6,466 bases of DNA, from positions 1 to 6,466 of the forward strand of contig CAMLIY010000178.1 of assembly GCA_946480125.1 (NCBI GenBank), in the 5' to 3' direction. The position numbers and the translations under genes were made by a program. The DNA is from an uncultured Asticcacaulis sp. GTDB taxonomy: Bacteria; Pseudomonadota; Alphaproteobacteria; Caulobacterales; Caulobacteraceae. Within the stretch, counting starts at the first letter, position 1; the number at the start of each line of letters is the position of its first letter. Shown one piece after another: positions 1-6,466 of the stretch. The notes under the pieces were generated by a model. It did no database searches. It saw only the letters and a list, made by a program, of their open reading frames with translations, and was not told where the DNA came from.

Positions 1-914
<914 letters not shown>

Positions 915-2510
915 CTAGTCTGCTCTCGTGGGCTTTTCCAGTTGCCGCAGATCAAGACCGCGCGTTTCTGTTCCGTACTTGATGAACAGGCCGAGCGTGA
1001 CCACAATAGGTACAATGATCATGCCTGCGGCGATCCCCAGAGGTGGCACCAGGGCGGTGATACTGAGCGTTTGGGCCAGTACGCCCCCGCCCTTGGTACA
1101 GGCGGCAACCCAGCCGGTGGCGCGGCCGCGAATCTTCATTGGATAACTTTCAGACGCATAGGGCAGAAGAATGGCCAGGATGCCATTAGAGCCGATAATC
1201 AGCAGGGCAATCGGCAGAACCGGGCTGCCGCCCTTGCCGGTTTCCAGCAGCAGCACCCAGACAAGCCCAGCCAGCGTTACGGCCACCATGGTGGTGAAGG
1301 CCCATTTTGTGCTCCACTGGCTATAAATCCAGGTGCACAGGAAAACGGTCGGGAAGGCGATCAGCGACGATTCCGCCAGCAGTTTCGATGACAGGGCCAT
1401 GGAATAGCCCTTGGCGACCAGATCATTGGGCAGCCACAGCAACAGGCCGAAATTGATCAGCCCCCAGGCCAGGGCCGCGATGGTCAGAGCCGCCGTCTTG
1501 CCGATCAGGCCGGGCGTCCAGAGCTTCGGCTCAGTACCGTCATGCTTTGAGTGATGATGCGCGAAGGTGTCGTCGGTGTCTTCCTCGCTCGCCGCCAGCT
1601 TGTGGCTGACCGTGCCGAAGCGCGCCATCACCTTATGCGCCTCGTCTTCACGGTCGCGCGATAACAGGAACTTGGCTGATTCCGGTATCAGCCCGCCCAT
1701 CAGAATCAGAATCAGGCCGGTCGGCAAATTGATCAGCCACAGTATGCGCCACGAGAAGGTCGGCACCAGCAGGTACGAAAAGCCCGAAGCGGCGAAATAG
1801 CCCCCAACCGCGCCCAACCCGCCGACCAGAACCAGTGCCCAGCCGCGATGGCGCGACGGCATGGTCTCGGCCAGCAGGGCATAGGTGACAGGCAACATGC
1901 CGCCGGCGCCGGCGCCCATCAGGAAGCACATGATCTCGTTCCATAACAGGCTCGGCATGGCGCCGCAGATCGAGGTGCCGACAAAGACCACAGCGGAAAG
2001 CAGGATCGACGCCTTGCGGCCGTAAATGTCGGCGATGATGCCCCACAGGATCGAGCCAGTGACCGTGCCGATCAGTGCGAAGAACGGCACCAGAGAGGCC
2101 TGCGCCTTGGTGACTCCGTACTCTTTTATCAGGCCTGGCATGACGAAGCCGAGCGAGGCGGGTTTCATCACATCGATGATCAGGGCCACAACCAGCACAA
2201 CCATCAGCAGGGCATGGGCGGGGCCGAGTTTGGCGTCTTCCGGCGCGGCGACGGCAATGCGCGCGGCGGATTTGACCTGCGCGCCGACGCCTTTCGGCAG
2301 CAGGCCGTAGGCGGCTATACCTATACCGGCCACGATCAGGAACATGCCGAACAACATGCCGTTGTCCATCGGCATGCCGGCCAGGGCAAAGCCCATGTCC
2401 TTGCCCATCCAGAACATCGGCAAATGCAGCAGCACACCGGCCGTCACGCAGATACAGCCCAGTCCGAAGGCCCACACGCCGCGTCTGTCGAGAAAAGTAT
2501 TGGCGTTCAT
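915..2510 (-). CDS. MFS transporter with two extra N-terminal helices, candidate purine importer
   Basis: Inner-membrane major facilitator superfamily protein of 531 residues, longer than the usual 400-450. Seen: two hydrophobic segments at about 13-33 and 51-71 precede a linker (72-98) and then a standard MFS core from about residue 99. The core carries motif A GIIADIYGRKAS (157-168), AETMPSRHRG (214-223), PESAKFLL (276-283) ending the first half, and SESYPMKIRGRATG (453-466) with a terminal ETRGLDL (515-521). These resemble the sugar-porter / aromatic-acid:H+ symporter branch of MFS, suggesting a proton-coupled symporter. The central cytoplasmic loop (about 284-335) is charged and contains the histidine cluster HHHSKH (318-323). 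Start: ATG at 2510 with AGGGG nine bases upstream (2520-2524). The stop is 24 bases before the adenine deaminase gene, so transport of a purine base or nucleoside is a reasonable inference, but the sequence does not show the substrate. Confidence is high for MFS and low for substrate. Confidence 0.9.
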   Translation of the reverse strand: MNANTFLDRRGVWAFGLGCICVTAGVLLHLPMFWMGKDMGFALAGMPMDNGMLFGMFLIVAGIGIAAYGLLPKGVGAQVKSAARIAVAAPEDAKLGPAHALLMVVLVVALIIDVMKPASLGFVMPGLIKEYGVTKAQASLVPFFALIGTVTGSILWGIIADIYGRKASILLSAVVFVGTSICGAMPSLLWNEIMCFLMGAGAGGMLPVTYALLAETMPSRHRGWALVLVGGLGAVGGYFAASGFSYLLVPTFSWRILWLINLPTGLILILMGGLIPESAKFLLSRDREDEAHKVMARFGTVSHKLAASEEDTDDTFAHHHSKHDGTEPKLWTPGLIGKTAALTIAALAWGLINFGLLLWLPNDLVAKGYSMALSSKLLAESSLIAFPTVFLCTWIYSQWSTKWAFTTMVAVTLAGLVWVLLLETGKGGSPVLPIALLIIGSNGILAILLPYASESYPMKIRGRATGWVAACTKGGGVLAQTLSITALVPPLGIAAGMIIVPIVVTLGLFIKYGTETRGLDLRQLEKPTRAD

Positions 2511-2540
2511 ATGCCGGTGCCCCTGATGCCTTTCCTAGGC

Positions 2541-2550
2541 TTACGCGTAA
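2541..2550. promoter_or_regulatory. Perfect 10-bp palindrome TTACGCGTAA upstream of the MFS gene
   Basis: TTACGCGTAA is its own reverse complement and lies 30 bases upstream of the MFS start codon, between the AT-rich putative promoter and the ribosome binding site. Position and symmetry suit an operator for a dimeric repressor of the transporter-deaminase unit. No regulator is assigned, and a short palindrome can occur by chance. Confidence 0.35.
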
Positions 2551-2562
2551 TTTTTTAAAAAT

Positions 2563-2585
2563 AAAGCTTTAAATTCATAAGCTTT
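2563..2585. repeat. AT-rich inverted repeat AAAGCTT-N9-AAAGCTT complement in the ClC-MFS gap
   Basis: The arms AAAGCTT (2563-2569) and AAGCTTT (2579-2585) are perfect 7-bp inverted copies around a 9-base spacer. The surrounding 2551-2610 is very AT-rich and probably holds the MFS promoter: on the minus strand TTCGGC is followed 16 bases later by TATGAA, a weak -35/-10 pair. The repeat could be an operator. A terminator for the ClC unit is less likely because the stem has only two GC pairs, although a short T run follows it on the minus strand. Confidence 0.35.
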
Positions 2586-2626
2586 TATGATTTTTGCCGA
2601 ATTAAATTGTTGCTACGTTGGTACTT

Positions 2627-4057
2627 TCAATGCTTTGCCGGGGTTTGCGGGCCAGGCGCCATATACTCCGAAGGTACATGGTGGCCGCGGCGTATCAGTT
2701 TTTCGGTCATGATTGTGGTTTTCATGACAAAAGCCGATATTATGAAGGCGGTGCAGCAGCCGGCCATAAGCGGCAGAAGCGTGTTAAACTGCTGCGTCAC
2801 TTCCAGGGCGAACAACACCGAGGTGAAGAGGGCGCGCGACGCCCCGGCAAAACAGGCGGCCATGCCGACCAGACCGGCCATGCGCAGGTCGATATCCAAA
2901 AACGGCAAAACCGCCTTGAAGACCTGCGCCGTTAGTACACCCAGTCCGCCGCCGATGGTAAAAATAGGCGCAAGCGTCCCGCCGGAGGTGCCGCTGCCAA
3001 GTGCGATCGACCAGGACACGAACTTCAGCAGGCAGAAGACGAGCAGGACGGCGCCAAGGAAATCGCCGCTGAGGATACGGTCTATATTGCCATAACCGAC
3101 GCCCATGGTCTGCGGCATGAACACGCCGACAATGCCGACGACAAGGCCGCCAATGGCCGGCCACCACATCCAATGGATTGGCAGCCGCTCGAACAGGTCC
3201 TCTATGAAATAGGTTGATTTGGCGATGATGACGGCGAACAGGCCGAGAACCGCGCCGAGTGCGGCATAGCCGATCAGCCCGGTCGGCGTGGCGGGGGCGA
3301 AGATCGCAATATGGAACAGCAGGTCGGTGCCAAATAGATAAGGCCGCAGCATGATGGCGGTCAGGGCGGCCAGGGCGATGGGTATGAAGGAACGCGGGCG
3401 GAATTCAAATACCAGCAGTTCGATGGCCAGTAATATGGCGGAAAACGGTGTGCCGAAAATGGCGGTCATGCCGGCCGCCGCACCCGCCGCCAGCAGGGTT
3501 TTGCGCTCATGCGCCGTGACATGGATCAACTGGCCGATCAGCGAGCCCAGAGCGCCGCCGGTGGCGATGATCGGGCCTTCGGCGCCAAAAGGGCCGCCGG
3601 TGCCTATGGCGATGGCGGCGGACAGCGGTTTGAGAAAGGTCATGCGTACCGGAATGCGGCTGTCATTGGTCAGGATTTGCTCCATCGCTTCGGGAATGCC
3701 ATGACCACGGATGGCCTTTGCACCATAGCGTGCCATCAGTCCGACAATCAGGGAGCCCATGACCGGCACGGCGATGACGAACAGACCCAGTTGATGCCCG
3801 GCCGGTGAAACGAGATCAAAACCCACGCGCTGGTAAAAAGCCAGGTTGGTGATCAGGCCAATCAACGCCATCAGGCCGCGCGCGATTGGGGTCATGATCA
3901 GGGCCAGCCCAATGCACAGGACGCCGATCAGCAGGCTTCGGCGATCAAGCGCGCGCGGGTGGCGCTCGACATCGGCCTTTTCCAGAACCGGACCCAATCC
4001 CAGTGATATCGGTAATCCCGGCGTAGTGGAGGCGTTTTTCAGGTCGTGGTTACTCAT
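2627..4057 (-). CDS. ClC-family voltage-gated-type chloride channel/transporter
   Basis: Multi-spanning inner-membrane protein of 476 residues, the size of a ClC transporter without C-terminal CBS domains. Family hallmarks in order (numbered from the ATG at 4057): GHGIPEAME (118-126), GPFGAEGPII (155-164) with the gating glutamate E160, GTPFSAILLAIE (202-213), SGTSGGTLAP (355-364) and IMTEKL (449-454). Compared with E. coli ClcA, the chloride-coordinating Ser107 position is His119, Phe357 is Leu362, Tyr445 aligns with Met450, and the inner proton glutamate Glu203 aligns with Leu214. The gate is therefore kept, but the proton pathway and anion site are altered. Start: the open frame extends to a TTG at 4078 with no visible ribosome binding site. 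I prefer the ATG at 4057, which overlaps the upstream marR stop as ATGAGTAA and has GTGAG a few bases before it. The gene is probably co-transcribed and translationally coupled with marR. Whether it is a channel or an antiporter, and which anion it moves, cannot be decided from sequence alone. Confidence 0.93.
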   Translation of the reverse strand: MSNHDLKNASTTPGLPISLGLGPVLEKADVERHPRALDRRSLLIGVLCIGLALIMTPIARGLMALIGLITNLAFYQRVGFDLVSPAGHQLGLFVIAVPVMGSLIVGLMARYGAKAIRGHGIPEAMEQILTNDSRIPVRMTFLKPLSAAIAIGTGGPFGAEGPIIATGGALGSLIGQLIHVTAHERKTLLAAGAAAGMTAIFGTPFSAILLAIELLVFEFRPRSFIPIALAALTAIMLRPYLFGTDLLFHIAIFAPATPTGLIGYAALGAVLGLFAVIIAKSTYFIEDLFERLPIHWMWWPAIGGLVVGIVGVFMPQTMGVGYGNIDRILSGDFLGAVLLVFCLLKFVSWSIALGSGTSGGTLAPIFTIGGGLGVLTAQVFKAVLPFLDIDLRMAGLVGMAACFAGASRALFTSVLFALEVTQQFNTLLPLMAGCCTAFIISAFVMKTTIMTEKLIRRGHHVPSEYMAPGPQTPAKH

Positions 4058-4535
4058 GAGACTCACTTTTGTCTTCAAAGAAAAAGGCGGCAGGCTGGTC
4101 GGCCAGATGCGTGGCCTGGATCAGGGCGCTTAGTCCTTCCGCAAGATGCGATACAGTTTGCGGCGGCAGGGCGCTGACCGCCTGCATTATTTTTTCATGG
4201 GCGCTGAGCGGACTTGTTTGCAGCGCCGAACGGCCGTTATCAGTCAGGTGAAGCTCGACGCGGCGACCATCGCTGACGGCGCGTTCACGGCGCACCAGGC
4301 CACGCGCTTCCAGGCGGCTGACGATTTCTGACACCGTGCTTTGGTGGGTAAATGTCGCGGCGGCCAGTTCATTGACCGACAGGCCGTCATGGCCATCAAT
4401 TCGTTTCAGCACCAGCAATTGCGCCGGTGTGGGACCGTTCGCCTGTTCGCTTTGACGCTTGGATTCGCGCAAGGCTTGCACGATGCGACGGAGCGAATCC
4501 ATCACGATCTGGGGCTGGGTCAGTGTATTGGACAT
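4050..4535 (-). CDS. MarR-family winged-helix transcriptional regulator
   Basis: A 161-residue protein, usual MarR size, expected to act as a DNA-binding dimer released by a small ligand. Seen: N-terminal dimerisation helix (about 5-30), winged helix-turn-helix from GPTPAQLLVL (34-43) through LSVNELAAAT (52-61), recognition helix around THQSTVSEIVSRLEARG (63-79), and a wing containing RAVSDGRRVELHLTDNG (85-101) with the conserved Asp-Arg pair. It has no cysteine, so a thiol-based oxidation switch of the OhrR kind is excluded. Start: ATG at 4535, the first Met in frame; its ribosome binding site is weak (GGGA about ten bases upstream). The stop overlaps the ClC start by 8 bases, so the regulator and ClC form one operon. 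A near-perfect inverted repeat directly upstream suggests autoregulation and therefore control of the ClC gene. The ligand is unknown. Confidence 0.92.
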   Translation of the reverse strand: MSNTLTQPQIVMDSLRRIVQALRESKRQSEQANGPTPAQLLVLKRIDGHDGLSVNELAAATFTHQSTVSEIVSRLEARGLVRRERAVSDGRRVELHLTDNGRSALQTSPLSAHEKIMQAVSALPPQTVSHLAEGLSALIQATHLADQPAAFFFEDKSESHE

Positions 4536-4539
4536 TTAT

Positions 4540-4566
4540 ATTGGTTCCCATTCAATTGGAGCCAAT
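4540..4566. promoter_or_regulatory. Inverted repeat, probable MarR operator
   Basis: The arms ATTGGTTCC (4540-4548) and GGAGCCAAT (4558-4566) are inverted copies with one mismatch in nine, around a 9-base AT-rich spacer. The centre-to-centre distance of the half-sites is 18 bases, close to two helical turns, as expected for a dimer reading one face of DNA. The site begins four bases upstream of the marR ATG and lies just downstream of a TTGACA hexamer, so a bound repressor would block the marR-clc promoter. Confidence 0.6.
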
Positions 4567-4580
4567 AAGTCTTTTGTCAA
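4550..4580 (-). promoter_or_regulatory. Putative promoter of the marR-clc operon
   Basis: On the minus strand TTGACA (4580-4575) is a perfect -35 consensus. The best -10 candidate is TTGAAT (4555-4550) at a 19-base spacing, four of six matches, so the -10 is poor. The inverted-repeat operator covers the -10 and the presumed start of transcription. The promoter sits in the 64-base gap after the LysR gene, so some read-through from lysR is also possible; I see no strong terminator between them. Confidence 0.45.
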
Positions 4581-4599
4581 TCTGAGTCCAGTCGCACGA

Positions 4600-5499
4600 T
4601 CAGATATTTTTGGGCGTTGTGGTGTCGAGCCTGTATTTTAAACTATGAGAGAGAAAATCAGCGACCCGGCGGATGCGGGCATTGCTGCGTACCTCTTCGT
4701 GCATCACCAGCCAGACGGGCAAGGCAGGCAAGTTCATGCCGATCTCGATACGTTCCAGCTCCGGTTGGGCATCAGCCAAAAGTTGTTGCGCGAAACCAAT
4801 CCCGGCACCGGCCAGCAACAGGTGCCAGCACACCATCTGGTCGTCCGTCCGCACCGGAAACTGATTGCGCGTCACCGTGAAACCGTGCGCGGCAAAGCCT
4901 TTCAGAATATCGTCGGCGCGATCAAACCCAATGACATCATGCTCGAGAATATCGCGCAGGCTCTGTGGCTTGCCTTTGCGAGCCAGATAACTTTTCGTGG
5001 CATATATTGCCAACGGCGTGTCGCCAAGCTTACGTGCAATCAGGGCGTTCTGCGTCGGATCAAACATACGCAGGGCGATATCGGCATCGCGGCGCAGCAG
5101 ATTTTGGGAGGCATCCGAGGCCACGATTTCTATCTGGATAAGCGGCTCGGCCTGGCGCAGTTCGGTGATGATCGACGGCAGGATCAGGTTCGACACCACG
5201 ACCGAGGCGGTGATGCGCACCGTACCACTCAAGGTCTCGGCCTTGCCCTGTGCCTTGAGCGCCAGCGCTTCGGCGGCGCGGCCCATTGCGCGAGCGTCAC
5301 CGACCAGAGCCAGAGCGGCTTCGGTCGGTTCAAGTCCCCGGACCGAACGGCGAAACAGCGACGTACCGATAGCCGTTTCCAATTCCTTTATCTGGCGGCT
5401 GAGCGTTGGCTGGGTTGCGCCGAGCGTTTGCGCCGCCGCCGATAATGATCCGGTATCTATCGTGGCAAGGAAAGAGCGCAGCAGGGTCCAGTCGAGCAT
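4600..5499 (-). CDS. LysR-family transcriptional regulator
   Basis: A 299-residue protein of standard LysR length. Seen: an N-terminal winged helix-turn-helix starting MLDWTLLRSFL, with GSLSAAAQTLGATQPTLSRQ (17-36) as the helix-turn-helix, followed by IKELETAIGTSLFRR (37-51) and a linker helix (about 58-90). The LysR substrate-binding domain spans about 91-290, with SGTVRITAS (91-99) and AGAGIGFAQQ (230-239) as typical core pieces. Start: the open frame extends far upstream to 5799, but that part overlaps the divergent gene and has no family resemblance. ATG at 5499 has GGA seven bases upstream and gives the canonical N-terminus; ATG at 5511, four codons earlier, is an alternative. It is divergent from the SDR-like gene with a 100-base shared control region, the classic arrangement for a LysR protein and its target. 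The effector is unknown. Confidence 0.93.
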   Translation of the reverse strand: MLDWTLLRSFLATIDTGSLSAAAQTLGATQPTLSRQIKELETAIGTSLFRRSVRGLEPTEAALALVGDARAMGRAAEALALKAQGKAETLSGTVRITASVVVSNLILPSIITELRQAEPLIQIEIVASDASQNLLRRDADIALRMFDPTQNALIARKLGDTPLAIYATKSYLARKGKPQSLRDILEHDVIGFDRADDILKGFAAHGFTVTRNQFPVRTDDQMVCWHLLLAGAGIGFAQQLLADAQPELERIEIGMNLPALPVWLVMHEEVRSNARIRRVADFLSHSLKYRLDTTTPKNI

Positions 5500-5502
5500 A
5501 GT

Positions 5503-5564
5503 TATATCCATATTTGCATATATAATATCAATTAATGCGCCATTTATATTCATATATGGATATA
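5503..5564. repeat. Inverted repeat TATATCCATAT / ATATGGATATA
   Basis: Two perfect 11-bp inverted copies, TATATCCATAT at 5503-5513 and ATATGGATATA at 5554-5564, are separated by 40 bases. One copy lies close to the lysR start and the other on the SDR side. They may be two half-sites bound by one LysR tetramer that bends the intervening DNA. Confidence 0.5.
5545..5564. promoter_or_regulatory. Imperfect 20-bp palindrome, candidate LysR site
   Basis: TATATTCATATATGGATATA is a 20-base palindrome with nine of ten pairs matching (mismatch 5550/5559), centred on CATATATG (5551-5558). Its centre is about 45 bases upstream of the SDR start codon and it covers the most likely -10 region, which would fit repression or an activation-proximal site. 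Confidence 0.45.
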
Positions 5565-5586
5565 TTAAAAGTCTCTTTGTCAACCC

Positions 5587-5592
5587 AAGGAG
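5587..5592 (+). promoter_or_regulatory. Shine-Dalgarno site of the SDR-like gene
   Basis: AAGGAG followed by a seven-base spacer (ATATAAA) and the ATG at 5600. This is a strong match at ideal spacing and fixes the start of the downstream gene. Confidence 0.88.
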
Positions 5593-5599
5593 ATATAAA

Positions 5600-6466
5600 A
5601 TGAAAACGGTTGTGGTTCTTGGCGCCAATGGCGGCGTCGGCAAGGCGGTGGCGAAAGCGTTTCTGGCCAAGGATTGGCGGGTGCTGGGCCTGGTGCGCGT
5701 CGGCAAAACCACCGGCGAGGGCATAATTCCCATTAATGCCGACCTGTTCGATGCCAACGCGGTGGCTAAGGCCGCAGGCCCGGTAGATCTGGTGTTCAAT
5801 GGCCTGAACGTGCCCTATCCGGTATGGGCCAAGGAAGCCTTGCCAGTGTATGAAGCCGCCGCTGATATCTGTGAGGCGCTGAATGCCCGACAGATCTATC
5901 CCGGCAGCGTGTATAATTTTGGCTCGTCCATGTCACCGGTTCTGACACCGCAAACCCCTTTTGCCGCCGATACTCTGAAAGGCCGCATCCGGGTGCGTAT
6001 CGAAGAGATGTTCCGCCGGCGTGCTGAAGCCGGCCGTCTTCGCTCCATTGTCATCCGCGCCGGCGATTTTTTTGGCAGAGATGCAGCCAATAGCTGGATG
6101 AATGCCCTGGTGGCCAAGGACCTCGGCAAGGGCCGGATCGTCACGCCGGGTAAAAAAACAACCATCCATGCCTGGGCCTTCCTGCCTGACCTGGCCGCCA
6201 CGGTGGTAAAGCTGGCCGAGGTGGAACGTACGCTCGGCGCCTATGAGGTCTTCCACTTCGAGAGCCACAATGTCTCGGCGAAGCGGCTGGCGGAGGCGGC
6301 GCATTTAGCGCTGGACCGTGAGGTTTCGGTGGGCCATATGCCGCGCATCCTGTTTTCGCTAATCGCCCTGTTCGATCCCTTCATCCGCGCGGCGCTGGAA
6401 ATGCTGTACCTGTGGGATGTGCCGCACGCGCTGGAAGACCCGCGTCTGGCCGAGGTGATCGGCGAG
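5600..6466 (+). CDS. NAD(P)-binding epimerase-like protein (atypical extended SDR), 3' end cut by window edge
   Basis: The first 289 codons are present with no stop before the window edge. Seen: an N-terminal Rossmann fold, KTVVVLGANGGVGKAVAKAF (2-21), with the dinucleotide-binding pattern G8-x-x-G11-x-x-G14, and NADLFD (46-51) at the usual cofactor-contact position. Further core pieces are PGSVYNFG (101-108), a KGRIRVRIEEM helix (127-137), IRAGDFFGR (152-160) and IHAWAFLPDLA (189-199), which match the NAD-dependent epimerase/dehydratase-like branch. The SDR catalytic YxxxK is not visible: Y105 is followed four residues later by Ser, and the nearest lysine is K127. The YLWDVPHALEDPRL stretch (270-283) resembles the C-terminus of relatives, so little is probably missing. 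It is expressed divergently from a LysR regulator, its likely controller. Substrate is unknown; it may bind NADP(H) as an oxidoreductase, epimerase or NmrA-like sensor. Confidence 0.85.
   Translation, partial: MKTVVVLGANGGVGKAVAKAFLAKDWRVLGLVRVGKTTGEGIIPINADLFDANAVAKAAGPVDLVFNGLNVPYPVWAKEALPVYEAAADICEALNARQIYPGSVYNFGSSMSPVLTPQTPFAADTLKGRIRVRIEEMFRRRAEAGRLRSIVIRAGDFFGRDAANSWMNALVAKDLGKGRIVTPGKKTTIHAWAFLPDLAATVVKLAEVERTLGAYEVFHFESHNVSAKRLAEAAHLALDREVSVGHMPRILFSLIALFDPFIRAALEMLYLWDVPHALEDPRLAEVIGE

Larger units (their letters stand above)
5500..5599. promoter_or_regulatory. Divergent lysR / SDR control region, AT-rich with palindromes
   Basis: One hundred bases separate the two divergent start codons, and 5502-5570 is strongly AT-rich. 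On the minus strand TTGATA (5531-5526) followed 17 bases later by GATATA (5508-5503) could be the lysR promoter. On the plus strand TATATT (5561-5566) could be the -10 of the SDR-like gene, with no good -35. Both promoter assignments are weak. Palindromic ATAT-rich repeats overlapping these elements make this the likely binding region of the LysR protein. Confidence 0.5.

Noticed and set aside
1648..2475. A 275-codon open frame on the minus strand inside the MFS gene
   Set aside because: Its translation is Arg/His/Ala-rich with no hydrophobic or domain pattern and overlaps the MFS frame, which has clear motifs; it is an out-of-frame shadow typical of GC-rich DNA.
2563..2596. Rho-independent terminator after the ClC gene
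   Set aside because: The hairpin stem is only 7 bp with two GC pairs, too weak for a convincing intrinsic terminator; kept only as an inverted repeat.
4058..4078. TTG start for the ClC gene seven codons upstream of the ATG
   Set aside because: There is no Shine-Dalgarno sequence before it and it would lengthen the overlap with marR; the ATG at 4057 forms the common ATGA-type coupling overlap.
4645..5445. A 266-codon plus-strand open frame opposite lysR
   Set aside because: It is antisense to a clear LysR domain structure, has no ribosome binding site that stands out, and its composition is that of a shadow frame.
5500..5799. A 100-codon upstream extension of the LysR reading frame, opposite the start of the SDR-like gene
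   Set aside because: It lacks LysR similarity, overlaps a well-supported gene on the other strand, and the canonical LysR N-terminus begins at 5499.

Overview
The window looks like an ordinary chromosomal stretch of a moderately GC-rich proteobacterium. The protein families and an apparent GC of roughly 60% with AT-rich promoters fit an alphaproteobacterium; a Caulobacterales member such as Asticcacaulis is my guess, from general resemblance only. There are six protein-coding genes, two of them cut by the window edges. I see no rRNA, tRNA, CRISPR array, insertion sequence or phage gene. No stretch without a gene exceeds about 120 bases.

Layout. Positions 1-2510 (minus strand): an MFS transporter (915-2510) is followed 24 bases later by an adenosine-deaminase-fold enzyme that runs off the left edge (1-890). 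Its motifs fit the adenine deaminase subgroup. The pair reads as a small purine uptake/salvage unit. Positions 2511-2626: an AT-rich gap with a 10-bp palindrome and a 7-bp inverted repeat, the likely control region of the transporter. Positions 2627-4535 (minus strand): a MarR-family regulator and a ClC-family anion channel/transporter overlap by 8 bases (ATGAGTAA), so they are probably translationally coupled. Upstream of marR lies a near-perfect inverted repeat beside a TTGACA hexamer, the likely autoregulatory operator and promoter. Positions 4600-5499 (minus strand): a LysR-family regulator. Positions 5500-5599: a very AT-rich divergent control region with several ATATGGATAT-type palindromes. 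Positions 5600-6466 (plus strand): an NAD(P)-binding Rossmann (atypical extended SDR / epimerase-like) protein running off the right edge, the probable target of the LysR regulator.

Two regulator-target pairs (MarR-ClC and LysR-SDR) and one enzyme-transporter pair sit side by side. Nothing forces them into one system. I found no convincing new multi-gene system. The most useful leads are the substituted ion-binding residues in the ClC protein, the MFS transporter with two extra N-terminal helices paired with an adenine deaminase, and the palindromic sites in the three control regions.
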